NCBI RefSeq assembly: GCF_038443385.1 | Contig: NZ_CP151726.1 | Coordinates: forward strand, 5,704,001-5,768,000 | DNA length: 64,000 bases | Origin: Stieleria varia | GTDB taxonomy: Bacteria; Planctomycetota; Planctomycetia; Pirellulales; Pirellulaceae | Reading direction: 5' to 3' | In this document: positions 54,001-62,313 of the stretch, one piece after another | How positions within the stretch are numbered: the stretch's first letter is position 1 | How the letters are laid out: the number at the start of each line of letters is the position of its first letter | The notes under the pieces: generated by a model | Databases searched by the model: none | What the model was told of the DNA's origin: nothing | Seen by the model: only the letters and a program-made list of their open reading frames with translations | Position numbers and translations under genes: made by a program

Positions 54001-55177
54001 CAATACGATCAAACTCGGCACCGACCAAAGCCCGGCCACCGTCTACGGCAATCGACAAGCCAAAGAACTCGTTGGTGATTGGTGTCGGGTTGTCGAGGGT
54101 TTGTTGTAACACCGCGACGCCGGAACTGATGTCATAGAAGTGAACGGTACCAGACCAACGTTCTCCCACCGACGCTTTATCAGCAGCGATCGCCAAGTAG
54201 TTGCCATCCAACGAGACGTTTCGTCCAAAGTAGTCGACCGTTCCTTCGGGATTGGAAACCGTGTCGACCAAGACGGCGCCCGTGCCGCTGATGTCGTAGA
54301 TCTTGACATCGCGAACACCCGCTCCATCGCCGTTGCCGGCAACCAACGTGTTGCCGTCCAGAGCAAGTCCGACTCCGAACTCGTCATCGCCTTGGATCGT
54401 AGCCTGCAGAACAGCATCACCGCTGGACAGATCGTAGACGTAGACAAACCCTGGGTCCGAGCCGAGGGCTTGACCGTTGGAGGACGGAGCCGAGATCGCC
54501 ACTTTGTTGCCGCTGACGGTAACACGTTCGCCGAAACGGTCCTCCAATTCGGGTGTCGGATTGACGATCGTCGACACGAGGGTCGCGGTGCCGCCACTGA
54601 TGTCAAAGACGTATGCGGCTCCAGAATCCCGGGCGCCGAAATCGTCTGCCGGAGCGCCGATGACAACCGTGTTGCCGTCTACCGCGACTGACCAGCCGAA
54701 CCGGTCGTAGCTGTTGGGTGATGGATTATTGATGCTGGTCTGAAACGTAGCGGATGAACTGGTCGCATGGTAAACGTGCACGCGCCCTGTACCTAAGGCA
54801 CCGGTGTCGTCGTAAGCGGCACCGATCACAAGATTCGATCCATCCAATGCGACATCCCAGCCGAACCCACTGTTCCCATTGGCAGCAGGGTTGGGGATCT
54901 CGACTCGATTGCCTGGCGAATTCAAATCGTACAGGTATGCCGATCCAACGTTTCCATCAGACCGATAAGCGCCGACGACTGCGATGTTGCCACTCATCGC
55001 CACCGATCGAGAAAACCCGTCGTCGACCAAAGACGGAGACTCAAGCGTTGCCAGTAGATCACCCGCCGCCAATAAGTGACGGGTCTCAAGGTTTTCGATC
55101 GTCAATTGTTTTGGGGCCGACGCGGCGAAGAGCCGCGGTTTTCGTCGTGTCTTGCGAAATACGTTCAGACGTTTCAT
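51011..55177 (-). CDS. Giant surface protein: FG-GAP-like repeats, GEVED, PKD-like and dockerin domains
   Basis: About 1388 residues from the ATG at 55177. The basic N-terminus carries LTIENLETRHLLA, the planctomycete LExRxLL surface-protein signature. Residues about 50-400 hold seven FG-GAP-like units (VDDGFSRSVAMSGNIAVVGA, YDRFGWSVAVDGNTVVIGAP and so on), forming a propeller. DFGDAGSTYPT begins a GEVED-type region with DDEDGVTFQRLTAG. Several PKD/Ig-like domains follow (SYHWDFGDGSVSSTRLANHT; VFFGDGSTAQPITIDP). The C-terminus has two dockerin-like calcium loops, NPLDVNGQSGTTALDALIII and FFLDTSGDGRISAFDALLVI. Probably a secreted, calcium-stabilised adhesion or matrix protein. Single gene. Confidence 0.88.
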   Translation of the reverse strand: MKRLNVFRKTRRKPRLFAASAPKQLTIENLETRHLLAAGDLLATLESPSLVDDGFSRSVAMSGNIAVVGAYRSDGNVGSAYLYDLNSPGNRVEIPNPAANGNSGFGWDVALDGSNLVIGAAYDDTGALGTGRVHVYHATSSSATFQTSINNPSPNSYDRFGWSVAVDGNTVVIGAPADDFGARDSGAAYVFDISGGTATLVSTIVNPTPELEDRFGERVTVSGNKVAISAPSSNGQALGSDPGFVYVYDLSSGDAVLQATIQGDDEFGVGLALDGNTLVAGNGDGAGVRDVKIYDISGTGAVLVDTVSNPEGTVDYFGRNVSLDGNYLAIAADKASVGERWSGTVHFYDISSGVAVLQQTLDNPTPITNEFFGLSIAVDGGRALVGAEFDRIDTTNHEVAYVYEIGAPEFDFGDAGSTYPTTILQDGARHIPVGPQLGAYRDAEFDNIVTSSSNGDDLNGAADDEDGVTFQRLTAGQQQASLGVDVRGGNAKLDAWIDFNADGDWDDSGERIANSILVGNAGDGTYTITFNVPANAVIGNTQSRFRLSTIGGLSPRGIAPNGEVEDHAVTIYGTPSLTAAQPSVSVPEGNTATNSGTFSHSGSAAWVTVTASIGTINQGNGATGSWAWSLQTTSGSLTEGSVATDTVTITATDPFGATSTLSFPLIVTNSPPVIDFDDSEIAITQGQTAAKSLTITDVASDVISVSASLGTVSHSSGNTWIWSYQSNDPMPTTAVVITATDSDNAARSVGFDLTVDAVEPTVNAGSDLTGSDGQVLSFAGSVSDAPAGVVPSYHWDFGDGSVSSTRLANHTYSDNGVYTATLSVTFGQNTYTDTLVVNVANVPASFAPQADESLTASVAGAFTREISFTDPGDDVWSGTVFFGDGSTAQPITIDPGTKTFLLEHTYASAGTYTVNVSLRDDDTNSADAVSRTFNVTVVIDAPPPIPTETQISLDANGNLVITDTGNNTNDHLTISTTASTIQIHDPSVLLGTSINGATGNSTHTVNVPLSAVQGKVLIRTGAGDDTIELVVSPGWSAGHVEVDGGDSGAVGDRLILSGGPFVDASFASSGVGSGSVELGQAFRMDHLNLEQVHSELIVNDVSVTFSNVAESIDINDLGGGQLGLDSSNGVDTRMSIPTRSLLIDLRGSGDDRLIASAESFAAISNVADTVRVLADRDDELNLDPSFQITGTEVIDGMFHVVSQSGSAIVRIAGSEWTNPLNPLDVNGQSGTTALDALIIINELQNGRYISDPLAKDLVSPQSVSPFPGFFLDTSGDGRISAFDALLVINGVPTTQPEGEGIGVSVPLSLSQMGSDESGRDESQELTGPTESVINPVRRFVGTWIAAAHSVDAGAVDAGTEDSPASPGKSAADRVNDLALNELLQGLLF

Positions 55178-55243
55178 TCGATTGGCTTCAGGAGGGGAAT
55201 GCCTGAAAGGCTGGCCATGTTTGCATCGGCCACGTGGGGGCAA

Positions 55244-55621
55244 GGGATCCGACGTCGTTCAAGGCAATTTAACGCCGCGGAATCGATAAACTTGAGCGAT
55301 ATGAGCAAATGTGCATCGCAAATCGCCAAACCCTCTGTGCTCAAACATTGCGACATGAATATTCAGAACGGTCGCAGAGGATCGGCAAGATTTCTGCAAT
55401 CCGATTTTCAGGACTTCAGGCCTGTAACGATCGCATCGATCCAAACGCCGCTTAGCTCATCGTTCAACGCCTTGGGACATGCCGAGAATGAAAGTAGTAT
55501 GGGAACTCTTGTCCTTTCACGTTCTGTCGGGCAAGAGTGCCCGACCTACGAGTTTGCCAAACAACCCCTAGTCATTCCCGCGACACCGGGCTCACCGCCG
55601 CACAACCATCTTGAATCCTCC
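55244..55621. other. Divergent intergenic region, no further gene seen
   Basis: About 380 bp between the giant surface-protein gene and the hydroxylase-like gene. The + frame is open through it, but the composition is not convincing (many Ser/Arg and Cys, no recognisable domain) until the ATG at 55622. Promoters for both genes must lie here. Confidence 0.4.
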
Positions 55622-56218
55622 ATGCCCACCCAATGCCCCTCTGAAGTTCCGGATCGCGTGCGGCTTGATTTGTCGTTCGATGCTGGGCGTTTGCAAGACG
55701 ACTTGAGAAAGCTGGAGTCGGGTGACTGGATCGACCATTTCGTCACTCAGAACTATCAGGGCAACTGGAGTGTGATTCCGCTGCGGGGGCCGGCGTCTGC
55801 CACGCATCCTGTGATGATGATTTATTCCGATCCCACCTGCGTGGACTTTGCGGACACGCCTTACCTTGCGAAGTCAGATTACTTTCAGCAGGTCTTGCAA
55901 AGCATTCGATGCCCCTTGCTGGCCGTGCGGTTGATGAAACTGACCAGCGGGTCGAGGATCAAGGAACACAGGGACCATGATTTGGATTTGCAAAGTGGCA
56001 CCGTTCGACTTCATGTCCCAGTCGTCACGAATCCCGATGTTGACTTCCGGCTGAATGGAATTCGGGTGAAACTGGACGCAGGTTCCTGTTGGTACTTGCG
56101 TTTGAGTGATCCGCACTGCGTCGACAACCGCGGGACGTCGGACAGAGTCCATATGGTGATCGATGCTCGGGTCAACGATTGGCTTTTGACCAAATTGACG
56201 GTGAAAAGTAACGGATGA
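55622..56218 (+). CDS. Aspartyl/asparaginyl beta-hydroxylase-like protein
   Basis: 198 residues from the ATG at 55622; the open frame starts at 55076, where it overlaps the divergent giant gene and reads unlike protein. It has the double-stranded beta-helix of 2-oxoglutarate/Fe(II) oxygenases: LTSGSRIKEHRDHDLDLQSG carries the HxD metal pair, DAGSCWYLRLSDPHCVDNRG and DRVHMVIDARVNDWLL the second His and the 2OG-binding region. GNWSVIPLRGPASATHPVMM is like the N-terminal part of the AspH family. It probably hydroxylates a protein or peptide; the target is unknown. Upstream ATGs at about 55500 would extend it by 41 residues. Confidence 0.8.
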   Translation: MPTQCPSEVPDRVRLDLSFDAGRLQDDLRKLESGDWIDHFVTQNYQGNWSVIPLRGPASATHPVMMIYSDPTCVDFADTPYLAKSDYFQQVLQSIRCPLLAVRLMKLTSGSRIKEHRDHDLDLQSGTVRLHVPVVTNPDVDFRLNGIRVKLDAGSCWYLRLSDPHCVDNRGTSDRVHMVIDARVNDWLLTKLTVKSNG

Positions 56219-56535
56219 GCGACACGAGGACCGGAATCGGGCGTGGCAACCTGCCATCGCTCCCTGCCATTTGTTCCGGGCTGGATTGTCTGGATAATCG
56301 CATTTCGCTCTCCGATCCGGTAAACTCAGGGGGTTAGGAATTCGCTACCACACCAATCGACAACCTACTGATGTCGTTTCGCTTGGTGGCCCCAAGTAGC
56401 GACGATCCACTTACTGGCGCACCTGGTAAGTGAGATTCGCAAAATTCCTTTCGGACAGGATTTCTGGCGAACTCCACTACGCCATCTATTGATAAGGTGG
56501 CATTAGGTATCGCGTCACCACCGGAGTCTGTGATC

Positions 56536-58134
56536 ATGTTTCGGACTATCACCGCCGTCTGTGCAATTTGCTCTCTGTGCGGTGTCACTCAAGGTGAAGA
56601 TCTCAACGATAGCGTTCTCGGCGTTGGGGAGACGCAACGAGTCGAGGCAGTCGGCAACGAGATCGATGCCGCCGCAAAACGTATCGACGAGATCCTGGAG
56701 TCACGATGGCAGCAAGACTCGATCATTCCGGCCGATACAGCCAGCGATGCTGAGTTCTGTAGGCGAGTTTTTTTGGACATCACCGGCGTCGCGCCGCCGG
56801 TATCGCAACTGCGAGAGTTTCTTGACAGCCACGACCCGAACAAGCGTGTTGAGCTGATCGACACTTTGCTGCGTTCTCCCAAACACGCCAGCCACATGGC
56901 TTCGCGTTGGATCGATATCTTGCTGCCAAACGACAATCAAGTGGCCGTGCGACCCGATGAGAATGTCGCGGCGCTACATCGATGGTTGCAGGAGCAGTTT
57001 CTTGTCAACAAACCCTACGATCACTTGGTCGGCGGATTCTTGACTGCAGGCGGTGCGGGGAACGAAGGGCCGGCGATTTTCTACACGTCGCATGAACTGA
57101 AACCAGAGCGAATTGCATCGGCGACCTCGCGGATCTTTATGGGGATACAACTCCAGTGCGCCCAGTGCCACGATCATCCGCTGGGACAATGGACTCAGGA
57201 AGATTTCTGGCAGTACGCGGCGTTCTTTGGCCAATTGCAACAACGTGACTCTCGGATGGGCGGCGGAATGGTGGTCGAGGATCGATCGGGCGGAGAAGTC
57301 ACCTTTCCGGAAACCGAACGTGTGATGTTGCCTCGCTATCCAGGAGTCAAAACGCTGCCAGAAGATGATCCGTCCGAAAACCGGCGTCGACAACTGACGA
57401 TATGGATGGCGTCGCGAGACAATCCATTTTTTGCACGTGCCGCGGCCAACCGTGTTTGGGGGCATCTGTTTGGCAGAGGCCTCGTCGATCCGGTGGACGA
57501 CATGGATGTCGACAATCCCGCCAGTCATCCTGAGTTATTGCAGTACCTAGCAGACTTTCTGATTGAACAACGATTTGATCTTCGTGACTTGTATGCTGCA
57601 ATCGGTCGTACCAAGGCGTACGGTCGAACCAGTGCCGCGCCCATGGGTGAAATTCCGCCGCCGGATTCCTTCGCGATCATGAACGTCAAAACGCTGACGC
57701 CGGCCCAGTACTTTGACAGCATGCAGCAAAACGTGTTTCGACGTAGCGTTGTCATCGCAAGTGATTTAAGTTCACCAGATCGTGGACAGCGTCAACAGTT
57801 CATTTCACGGATGGAAGCCACGGAGGCGTCACCGAGAGATTATCCGCATGGAGTGGTGCAGGCATTGGGCTTGCTCAACGGGCCGGAAGTCACCCAGGCG
57901 ACGCAACCCGCCTCCGGAGCGTTGTTGTTGGCGATGCAAGCTCCATTTTTTACAGAGGCTCAGCGGATCGAAACACTCTTTTTGGCTGTTCTGTCCCGTC
58001 GACCGACGGATGCGGAGGCCAAGCGATTTGCGGAATACTTGTCCAGCAGCAAAGACAGTGAGTCCAGAGAGGCCGCGTTGGGCGATCTGCTCTGGGTGCT
58101 GCTCAATACCGCCGAATGCACCGTTTGTCCCTGA
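56536..58134 (+). CDS. DUF1549/DUF1553 domain-containing secreted protein
   Basis: 532 residues from the ATG at 56536, giving the signal segment MFRTITAVCAICSLCGVTQG. DUF1549 region: AAKRIDEILESRWQQDSIIP, RRVFLDITGVAPPVSQLREF, VELIDTLLRSPKHASHMASR. DUF1553 region: GIQLQCAQCHDHPLGQWTQE, with the CxxCH haem or metal motif, FFARAAANRVWGHLFGRGLV and MTPAQYFDSM-like segment TLTPAQYFDSMQQNVFRRS. These proteins are a planctomycete hallmark. It is followed by the DUF1501 partner 46 bp on; shorter than typical DUF1549/1553 fusions (about 700-1000 residues) because it lacks an N-terminal PSD1-type cytochrome domain. Confidence 0.9.
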   Translation: MFRTITAVCAICSLCGVTQGEDLNDSVLGVGETQRVEAVGNEIDAAAKRIDEILESRWQQDSIIPADTASDAEFCRRVFLDITGVAPPVSQLREFLDSHDPNKRVELIDTLLRSPKHASHMASRWIDILLPNDNQVAVRPDENVAALHRWLQEQFLVNKPYDHLVGGFLTAGGAGNEGPAIFYTSHELKPERIASATSRIFMGIQLQCAQCHDHPLGQWTQEDFWQYAAFFGQLQQRDSRMGGGMVVEDRSGGEVTFPETERVMLPRYPGVKTLPEDDPSENRRRQLTIWMASRDNPFFARAAANRVWGHLFGRGLVDPVDDMDVDNPASHPELLQYLADFLIEQRFDLRDLYAAIGRTKAYGRTSAAPMGEIPPPDSFAIMNVKTLTPAQYFDSMQQNVFRRSVVIASDLSSPDRGQRQQFISRMEATEASPRDYPHGVVQALGLLNGPEVTQATQPASGALLLAMQAPFFTEAQRIETLFLAVLSRRPTDAEAKRFAEYLSSSKDSESREAALGDLLWVLLNTAECTVCP

Positions 58135-58180
58135 TCGATTTACCGACCAACCAACGAACCTTAAACACCGGGCAGCGAAT

Positions 58181-59488
58181 ATGGCCAATCGAACAAGTCG
58201 CCGACGTTGGATGCAAGCCGTCAGCGCAGGAGTGATCGGTGGAGCAGCAACCAGCGGATGGATGCCCTCTTTGGCTGCGGCGGCCAAGCAGGCTGCTGCC
58301 AATGGTCGACATTGTATTTTGTTGTGGATGTCGGGTGGTCCGAGTCAGATCGACACTTTTGACATGAAACCAGGCCAACCGAATGGAGGCACGTTCCAGG
58401 AAACCGCCACCAATGTCGCGGGCGTTCGCTTCAGTGAGCACCTACCGATGCTGGCCAAACAGGCGGATCGTCTCGCGATCTTGCGTGGCATGAGCACCAA
58501 AGAGGGCGACCATGAGCGAGGCACTGTGCTGATGAGGACGGGGCACATTCCCGGCGGTCCGATCAGCTATCCGGCGATCGGATGCTCGTTGTCCAAAGCC
58601 TTGGGCAGCGACGCTGCTGATCTGCCGGACTATGTCAGCATCGCACCTGGACCGTTTGCCCGCACCTCCATTCGACCGGGTTTTCTGGGACCAAGACACG
58701 CCGCAACCTCCGTGGCCGCCACGCCGACCGGCGGAGATGATGGGTTTGCGCAGCTACGAGTTGATTTCCTGGAACGCTCAGCGGGGATTGATGTTGGTCG
58801 GCACGCCCAGCGATTGGCGTTGTGGCAAGACATGCAAACCGACTTTGCTAAAACACGTCCACAACAGAACGTATTGACCCAGAACACCGTTTACGAGTCC
58901 GCTATTCGGATGCTGGAAAGCGATGCACGCCATGCCTTTGATTTGTCACGCGAGTCCGACGCAACTCGGACGGCCTACGGCAAAGGAGCATTTGGACAAG
59001 GATGTTTGATGGCGCGACGATTGATCGAGCGTGGTGTCCCGTTGGTGGAAGTCAGCATGGGGAACGGCTTGGGCTGGGACACACACGCCAATAACTTCGA
59101 TCAAGTCAAGCAGCTCAGCGGTGAACTGGACGCCGGCTGGGCAACCTTGATGAACGAGTTACAAGACCGCGGGTTGCTGGAACGCACCACCATCCTGTGG
59201 GCGGGCGAATTTGGCCGCACGCCGAAGATCAACCCAAGCGGTGGTCGCGACCACTTCCCCCAAGCATTCACGTGCGTGATGGCCGGCGGTGGCGTGGCCG
59301 GCGGTCAGACCTACGGTCAGACGAGTGACGATGGAATGGATGTCACCGACGGAAAAATGAATCAGCAGGACTTACTCGCCACCTTGTGCCAAGCATTGGG
59401 CGTCGATCCCTCGACCGAGAATATCGCCGAAGGAGGAAGGCCGATTCGGATCGCGGAAGGCAACGTGATCCGAGAGGTCTTGAGCTGA
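58181..59488 (+). CDS. DUF1501 domain-containing secreted protein (Tat substrate)
   Basis: 435 residues from the ATG at 58181; the open frame begins at 57782 inside the previous gene. Twin-arginine signal TSRRRWMQAVSAGVIGG. DUF1501 segments: GRHCILLWMSGGPSQIDTFD, RLAILRGMSTKEGDHERGTV, EVSMGNGLGWDTHANNFDQV and TTILWAGEFGRTPKINPSGG followed by RDHFPQAFTCVMAGGGV. The metal-site-like residues of the alkaline-phosphatase fold (Asp/His in GWDTH and GRDH) are kept. Second gene of a DUF1553-DUF1501-EF-hand operon; the stop overlaps the next start as TGATG. Confidence 0.93.
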   Translation: MANRTSRRRWMQAVSAGVIGGAATSGWMPSLAAAAKQAAANGRHCILLWMSGGPSQIDTFDMKPGQPNGGTFQETATNVAGVRFSEHLPMLAKQADRLAILRGMSTKEGDHERGTVLMRTGHIPGGPISYPAIGCSLSKALGSDAADLPDYVSIAPGPFARTSIRPGFLGPRHAATSVAATPTGGDDGFAQLRVDFLERSAGIDVGRHAQRLALWQDMQTDFAKTRPQQNVLTQNTVYESAIRMLESDARHAFDLSRESDATRTAYGKGAFGQGCLMARRLIERGVPLVEVSMGNGLGWDTHANNFDQVKQLSGELDAGWATLMNELQDRGLLERTTILWAGEFGRTPKINPSGGRDHFPQAFTCVMAGGGVAGGQTYGQTSDDGMDVTDGKMNQQDLLATLCQALGVDPSTENIAEGGRPIRIAEGNVIREVLS

Positions 59489-61446
59489 TGCATCAACCTC
59501 GGCTGTATTGGCGATCAGCAGTTCTTATCGCTTGCCTGTTCGTGCTGGGAATCTCTGGATGTGGAGTGCATAGCCCTAGGCCGGTGCCTGAGTCGGAAAC
59601 GCAAGGGTCCGAGAACGTGAAACCGTCGATCGAGGTCGAGCCGACCAAGGACTCCGTTGAAGTTGAGTTCACTGAGGATGTTGTCACTGAGCAAACCACC
59701 TCTGAGCAAACCACCTCTGAGCAAGCGACTACTGCACCAGACGCTACAGAACAAATGGCGGCCGAGCCCGAGCCACGAGAGGCCGTGTCGATGACGCCCG
59801 AGACCCAGACCACCGATTCCGAGGCAATGGTCGAGGAAAACGATATCGCCAAGAATGAGCCGGTGAGCGAACACGACGAACCGTCGGTGGCCCCAGATTC
59901 CAATTCCGACTCGCCCGTTCGATTGTATTTGCCGACCACGGCGGGCATCTTACTGGTCGATGTCGACATTCGGATCGGCGACCTGTCTCTCGGTCAAGCT
60001 CATCAGCGCAGAATCGCACGTGTGATGGCGGACGCGGTTGGAGAACCACAGGGTGATGGTGACGAAGCCGAGTCGTTGAGTTGGCGAACGCTGTTTGAGT
60101 ACGTTCGCTCACATCCCGAACAGTTTGGCAACCGACAGACGTTCACACCGGCGCAGTACAAAGACATGGAGCGTCGGTACGATGCCAACCGAAATCTCCA
60201 ACCGGATCACGAGGAAGTCGCTCGGCTTGTTTTTGGAGTCAACTCAGTGGGCGGTCCCTTTCGCTTGACCGGCACGGACTACTATCGCAATGCCAATCGA
60301 CGACAATCCAAGCTCTTGTCGGCGATCGATCTGAACCAGGACAGCGTCCTGGAACCGAGCGAAATTGACTCGGCCGAGCGATCGCTACAACGTCTGGATC
60401 GCAACGGCGACAGACGGTTGGATCGCGACGAAGTGTTACCGACACCGGCGGCAAACGACCCAGCATGGAAGCGCAGTCGATCAAGTCGCCATGGTCAAGT
60501 CGCAATGGATCTGGAAGGCTTCGTCGATTGGTCGATGATGGCCTATTCATTCGACTCGTCACGGCTGAATTCACCTTTGGGAAAAAATCCCGGCGCGGTA
60601 TCAAACCTGGATGCGGATCAAGACGGCTTGGTCAATAAAGATGAGATCCAGCAGTTGCGAACCGCAGTGGCGGACCTAGTTTTGGAGCTGAAGTTCGACA
60701 GCGAAGAATCCTCGCAACCCTTTTTCAACCTTGTCAGTGCAGCAGATGATGTTCGACAAACGATGCAACTGCACGATAATGGGCGATCGATCGCGTTCAC
60801 TGATGACTCTGCGACACCACCGATGAAGATCACCTTTTCGGCAAAGGATACCTTGGGACAAACTCAACGCATTCCCTTGGAAGCGTTCGAGATGCTTGAT
60901 GCGAATTCGGACGGCGGACTGGACGAGAAGGAGTTCCCCGATGTGCCGGACGAGTCGTTTTCATTCGAGCGACTGGATGCCGATGGTGACGGCAAGGTCA
61001 CTTTAGCGGAAATCAATCGTCGACGTGTCGATGACGCATTGCTTTGGCGAGTCCAAGTGCGAGCGCGAGGCGCCGAGTCACGCGACGCGATTTTTGCATG
61101 GTTGGACCAGGACGGTGATGGATCGCTCTCGGAACGCGAGTTGCGATTCAGCGGTCGTCGACTGAATTTCGGCGAAGGCGTAGCACTCGACCACGCGTCG
61201 CTGCCCGATGCATATGAAGTCGAGTTCTTGCGAGGTGACCCATCAAGTGATGACCAAAGCTTTCGCGAAGCAATGCCGACGCGAGAGACGGACAGCGGCA
61301 ACATGCAGACTTGGGCACGCATGACCGACAGCAACCAAGACGGCGAGATCTCGCGTGGAGAGTTCATCGGAACCGAAAAACAGTTTGACGCATTGGACCG
61401 AGACGCGGATGGATTCATCACGGCGTCAGAAGCGTCAGTGAATTAG
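59488..61446 (+). CDS. EF-hand calcium-binding lipoprotein
   Basis: 652 residues from the ATG at 59488, fixed by the TGATG overlap with the DUF1501 stop. Signal with lipobox: SAVLIACLFVLGISGCGVHS. A Glu/Thr-rich linker with two EQTTS units follows. The body holds eight EF-hand-like loops, including DLNQDSVLEPSEID, DRNGDRRLDRDEVL, DADQDGLVNKDEIQ, DANSDGGLDEKEFP, DADGDGKVTLAEIN, DQDGDGSLSERELR, DSNQDGEISRGEFI and DRDADGFITASEAS. It is a surface or periplasmic calcium binder, probably a structural partner of the two preceding exported proteins. Confidence 0.9.
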   Translation: MHQPRLYWRSAVLIACLFVLGISGCGVHSPRPVPESETQGSENVKPSIEVEPTKDSVEVEFTEDVVTEQTTSEQTTSEQATTAPDATEQMAAEPEPREAVSMTPETQTTDSEAMVEENDIAKNEPVSEHDEPSVAPDSNSDSPVRLYLPTTAGILLVDVDIRIGDLSLGQAHQRRIARVMADAVGEPQGDGDEAESLSWRTLFEYVRSHPEQFGNRQTFTPAQYKDMERRYDANRNLQPDHEEVARLVFGVNSVGGPFRLTGTDYYRNANRRQSKLLSAIDLNQDSVLEPSEIDSAERSLQRLDRNGDRRLDRDEVLPTPAANDPAWKRSRSSRHGQVAMDLEGFVDWSMMAYSFDSSRLNSPLGKNPGAVSNLDADQDGLVNKDEIQQLRTAVADLVLELKFDSEESSQPFFNLVSAADDVRQTMQLHDNGRSIAFTDDSATPPMKITFSAKDTLGQTQRIPLEAFEMLDANSDGGLDEKEFPDVPDESFSFERLDADGDGKVTLAEINRRRVDDALLWRVQVRARGAESRDAIFAWLDQDGDGSLSERELRFSGRRLNFGEGVALDHASLPDAYEVEFLRGDPSSDDQSFREAMPTRETDSGNMQTWARMTDSNQDGEISRGEFIGTEKQFDALDRDADGFITASEASVN

Positions 61447-61605
61447 CGGATGATTCATGCGGATGATTGTTTTTAGCGCAAACAGATTCATGACAATGAG
61501 TTGTGACATCGTTGGGAAATGCAGATTGTTTTTCACAACCCGACGCGTAAGCGAGGGATTTACCGAGTATCCCTCGCTGACGCGTCGGGTTATGAATAAT
61601 CCGGG

Positions 61606-61738
61606 CTAGTGCATCATCCGGTCTTGATTTGGGGGTTAGCCGTTTTGGCGTTAGCCACGGTTGTGTCACGAAAACCGTGGCTAACGCCAAAACGGCTCAT
61701 CTACCGAACCCACGTTCTAAGACTGGACGATGCACTAG
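61606..61738. repeat. 133-bp palindromic element, copy D3
   Basis: Same unit as 23713-23845 and 28748-28880, bounded by CTAG on both sides. Termini tgcatcatccggtctt and aagactggacgatgca. It lies 3 bp before element C. Confidence 0.82.
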
Positions 61739-61741
61739 GGG

Positions 61742-62227
61742 TGGACTGCTCAAAGTTTGGTGTTGACATTGTTTTTTCAGTCCATGTTTTTGTTCCATGC
61801 ATCGCAATCAAAGTGAGCCTCAGGCGCTAGCCGTGGGCCGGCACCACAATCCGCCTCAGGCCCACGGCTAGCGTCTGAGGCTCACTGGGGGCCACCAGCT
61901 GCGCCGGGCAGCAGCCTCAGGCGCTAGCCGTGGGCCGGCACCACAATCCGCCTCAGGCCCACGGCTAGCGCCTGAGGCTCACTGGGGGCCACCAGCTGCG
62001 CCGGCAGCAGCCTCAGGCCCACGGCTAGCGCCTGAGGCTCACTGGGGGCCACCAGCTGCAGCCTCAGGCCCACGGCTAGCGCCTGAGGCTCACTGGGGGC
62101 CACCAGCTGCAGCCTCAGGCCCACGGCTAGCGCCTGAGGCTCACTGGGGGCCGCCAGCTGCGCCGGCAGCAGGGACATAAACTTGCGCAAACCCAAAAAG
62201 ACACAACACCAAACTTTGAGCAGTCCA
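61742..62227. repeat. Palindromic mobile element, copy C (expanded)
   Basis: Terminal inverted repeats tggactgctcaaagtttggt and accaaactttgagcagtcca are almost perfect. The interior holds two facing pairs of the gcctcaggcgctagccgtgg arms and then three direct tandem units of about 51 bp (from 62009, 62061 and 62112), each a complete hairpin plus ctcactgggggccaccagct. Copies A and B have fewer units, so the interior expands by tandem duplication. Confidence 0.82.
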
Positions 62228-62313
62228 GCGACAATCGTCGTTCGACTTTCCAAGTCGAAAACGAACACCACCACCCGTTGATTTCGTCATACAGAGCATG
62301 GACCTACGGTTAA

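Larger units (their letters stand above)
61447..62313. other. 867-bp intergenic stretch filled with palindromic elements
   Basis: No gene. In order: a hairpin at 61537-61591 (cccgacgcgt...acgcgtcggg, possibly the operon terminator), palindrome D3 and element C. The apparent minus-strand frame through 61924-62274 is only the repeat read as APSEPQALAVGL units. Confidence 0.7.

Noticed and set aside
61814..62163. CRISPR array, because of regularly spaced 50-bp units
   Set aside because: The units are contiguous hairpins without unique spacers, and no cas gene is near.
61924..62274. Open minus-strand frame with repeated APSEPQALAVGL units, a possible repeat protein
   Set aside because: It is the palindromic repeat of element C read as protein; there is no start context, and the same DNA repeat occurs in copies A and B in other frames.
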